This document shows, piece after piece, positions 12,501-24,500 of a DNA stretch of 64,000 nt (position 1 is the stretch's first letter; every line of letters starts with the position of its first letter). Location: positions 326,085-390,084 of the forward strand of contig JAQGDQ010000206.1 of assembly GCA_030141605.1 (NCBI GenBank). Reading direction: 5' to 3'. This stretch comes from Tubiluchus corallicola (Eukaryota; Priapulida; Priapulimorpha; Priapulimorphida; Tubiluchidae). The notes beneath the pieces were generated by a model, which ran no database searches, was not told the DNA's origin, and saw only the letters and a list, made by a program, of their open reading frames with translations. Position numbers and translations under genes: made by a program.

Positions 12501-15500
12501 ATGTCAGTACGGATGAAGGAGATTTGTGAGTGTTTAAATTCGGTTGAAATCAAAGTTTGTTTATTTCCCGCTGGTTAGCAGTGATGGTCTATGTTTGGGT
12601 ACTAAGCGAGATTGGCCTTATAAATGAGGACATCGCAACGAGGTTTGACCTTTTTCACAAAATAAAAATTAGGATAAATTTGTAATTGTAACAAAAAGCT
12701 ATGAACTATGAATTTTATTTCACTCATCAAAAAATACAATATCAAAAATTAATAAAGTTTAAATAAAATAATTTGAGTAGTTCGAGGTGAATATAGGACC
12801 ATACGGTTATTAACACACTCAACTTACTTAAATGAAAAAATTGTTATAATTCCAGCAGTTTTAATAAAATTTCGTACTGATGATGATTAAGTTTAGGTAA
12901 TTGACATGAACATCCTACATAAAATGTGAATTCAGATGTATTATAAATTAAATATAAGGACCGCAAGGTTAAGTCTATAGTTAATGCGTTAGGAATCTTT
13001 ATTACAGTATAAGGGCCTTATCGCGTTGGCTGCAAGATCGATTGATTATGTTTCTCTATAATGGACCTTAAAATGAATTGGAATAATCTATTATTTCACA
13101 ACTTGTTAAGTGCTTTTTGGTTAGGGCTGGCATACTACACGGTACATAAAACATAAATCTTCGGCTTTTGTAGAGTAAAGGGCCCCACTAACAATTTTGT
13201 AATTGCCCCCCGCACTTCTTAGCACGGGTCCTTGTCTGCCTTTGCAGCATCTTGATGTATGTATTTACTTTATTCGACTTTGTCGTGTACTTACATGTAC
13301 TTTCGAAACATCTACTTTCGTTTACTTAAATAAATAAATTTTCATTTGCTCCATTTCTACCAAATGTCTGAAATTTCATTTGTTCCTTTTCGTGTATTGA
13401 ATAGCTGTCGTTATTTTATTTCGTTAGTGTATTGTGTAGCAAACACTGATTCATATTTTTATTTGGTGTGGAGGTGCATCCGATTCTACTTACCTTTACG
13501 AATGCCAAAGTGTCCTTGTATCAGTACCACAAGTACAAGAATGTTCGCCATATAAACGGTGCAGCTACAGATGTGCAAGAAAATGCACGTTGTTGACAAC
13601 GTCGACATCGGCGATATTGTGAGTTGTGATGAATACGAATGATCTTGTTTTTCAGGTGGTTTGAGCAACGGCAGCCGTCTGATCTCAGCTGCGCCTGGTG
13701 CCGAAGCGAAATATCGTAACGGATCCGTGTCGAATGGCCTCTTTAGCAACAGCGGCAGCACGTTATTTCCTACAAACAGAATTGGACGAAGGTACGACTT
13801 TAGCACTTATTCCTAATAGTTCTTACTAGCGTGGTGTCACGCGAATTTAACGTAATGGTTGTCATGAAGTTCGCGCTTCACGATTTACCTGAGGTAACGA
13901 AGCCAAGGTGAATTATTTTACATGTAGCTGTAGGAACTGTTTTGAGGAGTAACCTAGTTAAGATAGAGGAAGTTGTTGTGTTGATATGAAAGACACAAAA
14001 TGTTTATTGCACCTTCTGGAGAAAATAAATTGAGCATTATGGTAATAGGAAAAGTTCTTGTTTTTAGTGTTACCGTGATTTCAAAAGTCACTACAATTGG
14101 TCCCAAAACCCGGGATTGAACCAGGGACCTTCAGATTGTCGTGGTGACTTTTTGTAGTGATGGTAATACTAAGAACTAGAACTTTTTCTATAGTTCCTAC
14201 AGCTATTCATAAATTAATTCACATTGGTTTCCTTACGGCACGTGAATCATGAAACCCAAACTTCGTGACAAAGGTAGTGTAAGTGTGATTTGGTTAGTAA
14301 GATGTAATGCAGCACGAAGCCAGACGCTTAACCTACAGTTACATTTCGTACAGCATAAAAGCTTTTGCAATCTAATGTGCTTGTCAGTAGTTGTAACATA
14401 TCAATTACATTTTTGTAATGAATTGATTGGATACAAAGTCGATTGGATAACCAATTACAATTGATTATAGTGCTTTTTTATCAGAAAGAAAGCAGACATG
14501 ATAAGCAAACATGGGTAACCTTCATGTCTTACCGGTAGTGCTGGCTCGTTAAGTTATCTGCGGAGGTAGTACCATATTGCTTGTCTCACCACAGTGTCAG
14601 TTGTATTTTTGTGGAGTTTCTGAAAATTACTTTAAGATTGAGTTGGCAATGTAATTGAGTTGTATCATCAGTTGAAAGAAATAATTTCAATTACCGCATA
14701 TACTTATGTACAAGTCGAATTTTTGGGAGGCGATTTTAAGGTGAAATTTTTGGTGTCGACTTATACTTACGACATGTTTTTGGGAGATATCGCTAAAGAG
14801 TCGTTTACAATGCGAATATGTAAAGAAATAATCCTTCATTATACGCTGGACTGAATGAACACTCGCATTGTGATACTTCACATCAGAGAATGTTCGCATC
14901 TTGACGTTACTTCACATAATTAACATATATTACTGTGATTTATTTTAATGTATGTGAAATTTATATATGTGAAAGTTAAAATTTATATATTACCGGTAAA
15001 TAAACTAGCGACGGAGCACTCGATCAGAACATGGAAATCGCCAATGTTGTGCAGGTGCTGCCTCCTGTCAGCTTCCGCAGGAAGTTTTACACTAGCCTTG
15101 TATATGCGTGTTTTATTAGCAAAATTTCGATTTACTCTGGAAGATCTTAATATTTTATGGTCGACTTGTACACAGATAATATATAAAATGATGCAATTTT
15201 TTGTCTTAAAATGCACATCGACTTGTACATAAGGTAGACTTATATATAACTTTATGTAACGGTGTATATACCCCGTATATACGGTGAATTAAACCTATTA
15301 ATTGGTACCAGCACTATTGGTGAACATCGTACGTTTGAATTCGGTTCGAGCAAGTTTTTTTAGTTCGAATTTGATTCGAATAATTCAGCACTTCAACTAC
15401 ATACGTTCTTTACCATTATAATGTTATAATAATGTTACAAAACGGCTTAACATCTTTAGGATCTTAGCAGTTTTCACTTGTATCTTTTTCGAAGTTTCAG

Positions 15501-15540
15501 AAGTGACTTTTAAATAAACCCAACTTGCCGAGTGCCTTTA

Positions 15541-15574
<34 letters not shown>

Positions 15575-18500
15575 ACAATGTGAAAGCAGTGTTTGCAGTT
15601 TTTCTCTGCTTTTGTTTAGTTCTGGACTGGGTGATAAGACAAGCAGCGGCAGGAGTCGTCTACTAGAGGACTTCCGCAACAACCGTTATCCAAACCTACA
15701 GCTGCGCGACTTACAGAATCACATTGTGGAGTTTTCACAGGACCAACACGGCTCCAGGTAAAGCCCGTTCGCTTGTCGACAGTGCAGTAATCGCTGTTTA
15801 ATAAAACCACGTATAATAAAACCAGTAGCATTTTAGAACCGTTTAGATGCAATTCAGAATTAGTCCAGTAGAAACTATTGCTAAAAGAATTCGGTTGATA
15901 AAATGAGCGTACCATTTAACAAGATCACATTTTTCAGTAGCAAGCAATAAAAACAATAGTAAAATGCAAAAATATTTTTTTTTTGCCCAAAAGCGAAGGA
16001 CTATCAACACAAACATGAAATTAGCATTTCTTGGTAATAATTCTTTCTTATTTATTAGTTTATATGGATTGGAAAACCCGTGTTAGATTTTTATCGACCA
16101 GAAATGTTGTTGGGATCACCAAAATCCCTCTTTTCAAATGTCGTCGAGAGAAAAAACGGGATCAGGACAAAAAAACTTTCATTTGAGTTTTAACTTTCCA
16201 CTTTGGCATTCTTGCATCGAGGCTAAGAGTTTGATGTATTTATATTTGTTTGATTGGACATGTGTGATTATGTCTCACATAATACAGTACACTTTTGTCT
16301 GGGTTTGCCGGACAAAGACGGAGAGAAGTCGGTTCCGAATTTGCCGATTGTCTCCATTTACCGACACGAAGTTAATACAGTAGGCTCTATGCATTAGGCC
16401 CATGGTAATGTAGAATCAATCGCCTTATTGTCCCAAAAACATCTGAGTATGGGCCGCTCCCTTCTATGCAAGCTGGTGTCTTTACACGATGCTTGATTTC
16501 ACTGATGTGATGATGTAAACCAAGGGTGTGCAAATTGCGGCCCATGGGCCGCTTGCGGAATTGCCGCCAAGAGAATTTGTGCGGTCCGCGAAGAGATTTG
16601 TCAATCTAATGAAAGTGCGGCCCGGGCAATCAATTGAGTATATCCAGCTGAAGTCCATGCCACGATCCCAAAGATAGTGTAGTTTTTTTCTACTAGATCG
16701 GATGCCATTAACCCTTACAAGACGGTTGTAGCTTAATGTCACTGTACTACACAGACTGTGTGATACACATTACTAATGTGCATTGTAATGAAATTACCAC
16801 TATCTGTCCTGAAAGTAGAAATATATGGTTTGTAATATAAATTTTAATAACTTCTAAAATAGTTTCTTGAGTGCAGTAGTAATTATGTACGCAGGTCGGA
16901 TGCAAAAAAATCGTTATTAGGCCTTTCTGTACTTGGCTCTTTGATCAAACTGCCTGTGGCCCGCAGGAATTGCGGGAAAGTTTAATGTGGCCCGGCTAGT
17001 CAGATAATTTGCACACCCCTGATTTAAATGATTTAAATACCCAAGTGACCACGAGACAAGACAAAACACGTAACTAGCGGTCAGTTCGCGAAGCAACGGA
17101 ATGTGTCCAAATTTTGTCCGATTTTTCCAATTTTTCCTCCCCAATTTCTTCCTTTGGCGTAAGTTCCTCCTTTAAGATTTGAAATTGCTTTCTCATCTCC
17201 TTGTTTTAAGGTCTGATGCATTGTAAATTTTTTACTGCAGATTCATTCAGCAGAAGTTGGAACGTGCCACGCCAGGCGAGAAACAGATGGTGTTCAACGA
17301 AATTCTCTCCTCCGCTTACAGTCTAATGACCGACGTGTTTGGAAACTACGTCATTCAAAAGTTCTTCGAGTTTGGAACGCCGGAACAGAAGCACACGCTT
17401 GCCCAGCGCGTGCGCGGTCACGTTTTGCCGCTGGCTTTGCAAATGTATGGCTGCCGTGTCATTCAGAAAGCTCTGGAGTCTATTCCACCGGAACATGCAG
17501 CACTCCGGGTGAGTGAGTCGCTATTTTTTTGATACTTTGATTGAAGTAAGCGCTTGAGTTTACACGATTTATACAGCGCTACCTTTAACCCTTTCACTAT
17601 GCAGTTGCTTTTTACCTGCCATATTGATTTTTCCACATTTGACAATAAGTTCTTGTGGTGTGTTACTAAAACAGAATCTTGTAAATAAACAAATAGTTGT
17701 TCATTATTGAGTACTAATATTAAATATTACTTTTATTTCTACACATGCGAGCACACATACATTCACTTACACACGCACACACACGTACGCACGCGCACAT
17801 CCTCATAAATACGCGTGTACTTATATTTAGAAACCAGTTTTCATAAAAGACACAATATTAATCCATAATTGTGCAATCATTTTATAAAAATGCTGAACAA
17901 TCAACTAAACATACATTTCATCAACGATCTACGAACGAATGATTTTGCGCGGGAGCATACCATACAGTACAGTATTGTGGGAATGCACCTGGCTTCAGAT
18001 GCAGATTGGCTGGTTAGCGTTACTTGTTGCTAAGCAACCTCAATCCCACGGCTGTTAAACTTTTCTACAATGTTCTGCATGGCCGTAGCAGTGAAATAAA
18101 CAGACCTGGGTGACAGCGCTTTGTGCTGAGCTCGGGCGGCAGTCTACCGCCTTCCGTCCCCTCCCCTGCATGAAAAACATGTGTGCCCCCATTGTGAAAG
18201 GGTTAATATGCAGAGGATGCTCTTAAAAAACTGTAGAATAATTCATGAGAGTGATTATTTATTCGTGCAGAAATGTTCAACTTGAAATTTGTGGTAAGCT
18301 AATTTGAAGAGCTCCAATCACCCCGTGAAATCTCTCATTGTTCAGGATAAATTTTCATTATTTAGATTTAGTATTTTTGCAGTTATTACAAGTGCACAAA
18401 TACTGAGGATTATAGAACCCTGTTATTGTTGCTTAACGTAGAAAAGCTGCTTGTCAAAGTAATCCATTTCTGCTGTTTTGATTATCAATTCTGTATATAT

Positions 18501-21500
18501 ATACTTTGTAATTTTCCGTGTATGCAAAAATGTGGCTTACAAATCACCTTAGGCTTTGTAATATGAACAAATACAAAATACATTTATAAAAAAGACAGCA
18601 TGTAAGTGCTGTAAGTTTTTAAGATGACTTTTTTAAGCTTTATTTGTGAAGGGTGTTTTCTTGTGCTTTAGTATTTTGTATTTTTGTTCGTTCCTTAACC
18701 CTTTCAGTCCCAAATTATTTTTTTAATAAGAGGAAATTTTTTGGCTTGGTACTTTTGTTCAGTATGTCCATCTTGTTTACGCATAATTATTTTTTCTACC
18801 TGTGCCCGCGTGCTAAATATAGCCTGTATCCCACGGGATACATTGGGATTCAATGGAAGCATAAAGTGTGCTCCATTTTGCAACTGCTGATAATTTTTTA
18901 AAGTATTTAAGACATTTAGTATGCATGCTATGCTGATCTGTACAAAGTCGTCTCTAAAGTACTGTACCTTGCGCAGTTTTTATGCTATGTAGATTTTCTA
19001 GTTTGCCATTTTATCACCATTTTTAGTCTATTGTTATTGGCTTAAATCAAAATAACTATTGACAGATCAAATAACTGTCATTTTTAAAATTCTGTTGATT
19101 TTAAAGGCAGAAAAGATTCTCATATCCCGCGAAATACAACGGGTATGAAAGGGTTAATTGATTTAAACTTATAACATCTGTATGCGTAAGCAGTAATTTA
19201 GCTTTTTTCACAAGTTTGTATTCAGCTGAGTGTTCTGCATTGCATCGTAATACAGTGGCCGCCGCTTATTATGGACACGGTTATTGTGGACAGCCGGTTA
19301 TTGTGGACAACTCGCGAGGGACGGAATTTTCCCCTAATAAAATCCGCCGGTTAATATGGACAACCGCCGCTTAATATGGACAGCGAACCTATAACGTAAG
19401 GTCATATAACGTGAACCAGCCGTGCCAACCACGGCCTGCGCGCGTGGTTGAAAAGAGCTTCCCGCTCTGCTGCCTGTGTGAGTCATTGCATCAGTCAGTT
19501 CGCCGTTTGCCGTGGCCTTGAGAGCTTCGAAACTGTGATAACTTCCTTGCGTTCAAGGTTGAGAGAAAAGTTTCCTGCCAAACAAACTCGTCTGACTTCT
19601 TTTTTTCAATAAAACAGGAGACGAGTTGATACAGACAGTTTTTTGCCTTTTTTAATGAAGGGGAAGGGTCTTCATGGGTCACTTCGCTTAATATGGACAG
19701 CCGCTTAATATGGACATACACTGCTGGCCCGACGTGTCCACAATAAGCGGCGGCCACTGTAACAATAACTTTACTGCTGTGTGGCTGGCACAAACTTGAC
19801 CTATAATGGTTCCACTGAATTTTGCTCACCCTTTCCTAGGCTGTTATTTTCTTTGCCCGTGAATAAAAGCGTCGGATTCGTAGTAAGGAGAAGCGCGTAC
19901 GTAAAACAAAAACGAATTATTTACTACTAAGAGTTTTTGTAAAGTTGGGACGTGGATGTGTTTTCTACTAAATGTCAAAATCACTTTACTTTTTTTTAGG
20001 CGGAGTTGGTGAAGGAACTGGATGGCCACGTGTTAAAATGTGTCAAAGACCAGAACGGTAACCACGTCGTGCAGAAGTGCATCGAATGCGTGGAACCCAC
20101 AGCCCTACAGTTCATTATAAATGCTTTCTCTGGGCAGGTATGTATCACCTGACATTTCTTGATCACCCATTTGGTTTAATTAGCTTTTTGTGTATCATTG
20201 TTTATGTGAAAGCTTTGTTGCAACATTATTGAAAGCTTTGTTGCAACATTGTTGAAAGCCTTGTTGCAACGTTATTATGGAAATCTTGTTGCAACATTAT
20301 TGAAAGCCTTGTTGCAACATTATTGAAAGCTTTGTTGCAATATTATTGAAAGCCTTATTGCAGCATTCATGAAAGCATAGTTGCAATATTATTGAAAGAT
20401 ACGTTGCAATATTATTGAAAGCCTTGTTGCAACAGTTTTAACGATTCACCGTAGTCTAAATTAGCCGTAGTTGAGTGAATAGGTTTTCTGTATTCACAAA
20501 GAACAGATAATTAGACACTTAACGTAAGCATCGTACAATTAGATTATCTGTGCAGAGTCTAAGAGACTAGCATTTAGTTTGAATTTTCTATTATTGTCAT
20601 TGCTAGGTGTTTGCCCTGTCCACCCATCCGTATGGTTGCCGAGTCATTCAGCGCATCCTGGAACATTGCACGCCCGAGCAGACTACGCCCATTTTGGAAG
20701 AGCTTCACACGAACACGGAGAAGTTGGTGCAGGACCAGTACGGCAACTACGTGATCCAGCACGTTTTGGAGCACGGCAGACCGGAGGATAAGAGCAAGAT
20801 CGTGACGGAGCTGCGCGGAAAAGTCCTGGTGCTGAGCCAGCATAAATTTGCCAGGTGCGTGAAAATATTTAGGCAAACATTCGTAAGCAAACCACTTTTG
20901 AAGAAATACCAAATTGATTTGACCTTTTTCTTTTCATTGTGAAGGTATAGTTTAGGCCAGGGGTGCGCAGATTGCGGCCCGACGAGAGAATTTGTGCGGC
21001 CCGCGAAGAGATTTGTCAACCTAATGCAAGTGCGGCCCGGGCGATTAATTGAGTGTATCCAGCTGAAGTCCCTGCCACGATCCCAAAGATAGTGCGGGTT
21101 GTTTTTTCTTCTAGATCGGATGCCATTAACCCTTACAAGACGGTTGTAGCTTAATGTCACTGTACTACTCAGACTATGTGATACACATTACTAATATGCA
21201 TTGTAATGAAATTACCGCTATCTGTCCTGAAAGCAGAAATATATGGTTTGTAATATAAATTTTAGTAACTTCTAAAATAGTTTCTTGAGTGTAGTAGTAA
21301 TGATGTACGCAGGTCGGATGCAAAAAAAATCGTTATTAGGCCTTTCTGTACTTGGCTCCTTGATCAAACTGCCTGTGGCCCGCAGGAATTGCGGGAAAGT
21401 TTAATATGGCCCGGCTGGTCATATAATTTGCACACCCCTGGTTTAGGCTTTGTGAAGGTATATTTTAGGATTTGTGTTTTGAACAGTATTTGACCTAATG

Positions 21501-24500
21501 GCATTTCTGTAAGCTATACTTTCAAAACGAGAACAAATACAGTAGGTGCTGTTTATTAGACTAAACATTTGATAAAATCAGTCGCACAAATGACTCACAA
21601 CGTCTGGTACGTCCCTACTCAAATGTTTATCAAAACTGTCAGCAATTGACTTAGATGACTCAGCATAATTGACTCAATATTTTTGCTTCAGGTACTGAAA
21701 ATACTGGTCAAAGAGCTTTTATGCCATTTTTCGTTTTTGTGCTCTATAATGTACTTAGAAACAATCATGTTAACTACCGTTTCGTTCGTAAGCGCGTATG
21801 TTTATCATGCGTTGCTATGCTAGTGTGGCAGTTTTGCTTTGAATCTGTCATCAACTCGCCTGCTGCAGTTGAGCTCGTAGCTCAAGAATTTATGGAAGCT
21901 AAGCTTTTAATCACATGCGTAGTGATTTCGGTTTGAAGCTCTTCCTGCGTTTTGCAGAACGTTTAATCAGTTAAAGCAAAGCAGGACGATTTTTCATATA
22001 CCCACCCCATTTTCAAGTCTGTCAAAAAGTATACATTTTAACACATTTAATACTGCAAAAGTGTTTCTGATAGTTAAGTAATAAATTAAAGACTTAATTA
22101 ACAGTGGGCGAGCCCAACTATTGATGACATCACAAACTAACATAATTTTCAACAGCAAAAATATTCCACAAACGTGTTGCAGGTGTTTACGAAACTGAAA
22201 ATTGAAGTACAGAACTACTGTGAGATATTCAATGTGTTGTATTAAAACTAGGCAAGTTTTAAAATAAAAATTCAAATTTCATATTTGCCGTTGTACTCGC
22301 GCATGAGCTGTCGAACGTGTGCAATTCGTCACAAACTAACACATCCGAACTGAGGCGTACAGCATCTGCTTTTTGTGCATTGCGTTTCCGAAATACAGGC
22401 TCTAGTGCCCGTCTAACTAGGGAATGGCGAAATGCATGTAACAGCAAAGCGCAAAATTGCGTTGGTGTGGTATTATTTCTGCCACGTAAGTCATTTCTGA
22501 AAAAACTAGTATGTTTCCGTTCAGTATTTTAAAGAGTAGATTGTTTTGACGTAGTGTTTAAGATTGGGTCCAGTTTTGCTTTAAGGCTCACATTTAAAGC
22601 TTTCACAGCCTTGACAGTGCATACTAAGAGTGATGACTCACACTTCTTTACCACTAATACTACACCAGCTGGCTAATATATTCGGTCAGTTTAATCACTT
22701 CCACGGCAAAGTGAGTCTATTATGCAGCACCTACTGTACTTGGATCAAATTACAAGCTCGATTTGAAGCAAGGCTTGTGGCTCAGAGGTGATGATAATTT
22801 TCCCCAACTTATCGAATGTGCTGATACTGCGCTAATAATTAACATTGATCTGATCTGAGCTGCTGTGGCTTCAACAAGTATTTACTCCAGCTAATATGTT
22901 TAGCTAACTTTGCTTTATCTAAAATGTGTTTCCGGCAACAACGCATTTGCGTTGCGTAGTAGAAGGGATTTAGTGGTTTTTTGTTTGGTACCTAAAGTCT
23001 TACTTGTCACCCCCTTTTGCAAATTTTGCCTGTGTAACTACGTAAAGAGTGCACTTAAAAGGTTCACGCTTAAAGATTTTTTAGTTTATTGTAATTTATG
23101 TTTAGAGCGTAGAGCCGTGCTGAGTTTCAGCTGAGCTCCAACCGGTTTATTTCTACGGGCGACCTAGCCGATAAGAAAAACCCAGCGTTAGTCGCGCCAG
23201 CTACTCAGTGTTGGGAGTCGAGCTGGCCCACATTTTCCCTGGCTGCGAAGAGTTTCGCTCTTGCCATATTCACGTGAGACTGCAAATCACTGGTTGAAAT
23301 ATGGCAAATGCAGTGCCGAATTTGCGATGAGATTGTGCATGTGCTGGCAGAGATACTAAACTTTAGAAGTTTTTGAACGAGAAAGCTGATCAATTCAAAA
23401 TTAAATAGACAAATAGGCAACGTTATTCACATGCATGGCATCATTTTGGTGTTTTGGTATTGATTCATCAGTAATCAAGATAATCCTCGCCAAGAGTCGC
23501 ATTTAAATGATTTGATTCACTAAGTAACTGATTCAGCTTCAACCGAGCTAGCTGATTTACTGTGTGAGTCAGCTGAGGTAGTAGCAACTGACTCAGCTTC
23601 AGCCGAGTTAGCTGATTTACTGTGTGAGTCAGCTGATGTAGTAGCAACTGACGACTTAGCTTCAGTCGAGCTAGCTGGTTTACTGTGCGAGTCAGCTGAT
23701 ATAGAGGCAACTGACTCAGCTTCAGATGAGCTAGCTGATTTACTGTGTAAGTCAGCTGATGTAGTAGCAACTGACTCAGCTTCAGCCAAGCTAGCTGATT
23801 TACTGTGTGAGTCAGCTGATGTAGTAGTAACTGACTCAGCTTCAACCGAGCTAGCTGATTTACTGTGTGAGTCAGCTGATGTAGTAGCAACTGACTCAAC
23901 TTCAGCCAAACTCGTTGATTTACTGTGTGAGTCAGCTGATGTAGTAGTAACTGACTCAGCTTCAACCGAGCTAGCTGATTTACTGTGTGAGTCAGCTGAT
24001 GTAGTAGCACCTAACTCAACTTCAGCCAAGCTCGTTGATTTACTGTGTGAGTCAGCTGATGTAGTAGTAACTGACTCAGCTTCAACCGAGCTAGCTGATT
24101 TACTGTGTGAGTCAGCTGGTGTAGTAGCAACTGACTCAGCTTCAACCGAGCTAGCTGATTTACTGTGTGAGTCAGCTGATGTAGTAGTAACTGACTCAGC
24201 TTCAGCCGAGCTAGCTGATTTACTGTGTGAGTCAGCTGATGTAGTAGTAACTGACTCAGCTTCGGCCTCTATTTATACTAACTTGTTTATTCTTGCTAAA
24301 TGATGTCGTCTCGTTTCAGTAACGTGGTGGAAAAGTGTGTTTCCCACTCTTCACGAGGAGAAAGAGCAATGCTGATTGATGAGGTCTGCAATGGTCAGGA
24401 CGGGTAAATGTCTTGGAAATATTTTACTTTAAACGCTTTGTCAGTTTTTACATAAAAGTCAGTGAGTTTCCCACTGTCTGCTGCCAAATCGTTTCACTTA

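Noticed and set aside
14099-14129. Intact tRNA gene
   Set aside because: Only a T-arm-like and acceptor-like part is present; no D-arm or anticodon arm pairs upstream.
23468-24029. Long minus-strand open frames of about 170-180 codons with regular S/A/E or L/Q/H repeats
   Set aside because: They are readings of a 60-bp minisatellite whose period is a multiple of three; two frames are open at once and no domain or splice context exists.
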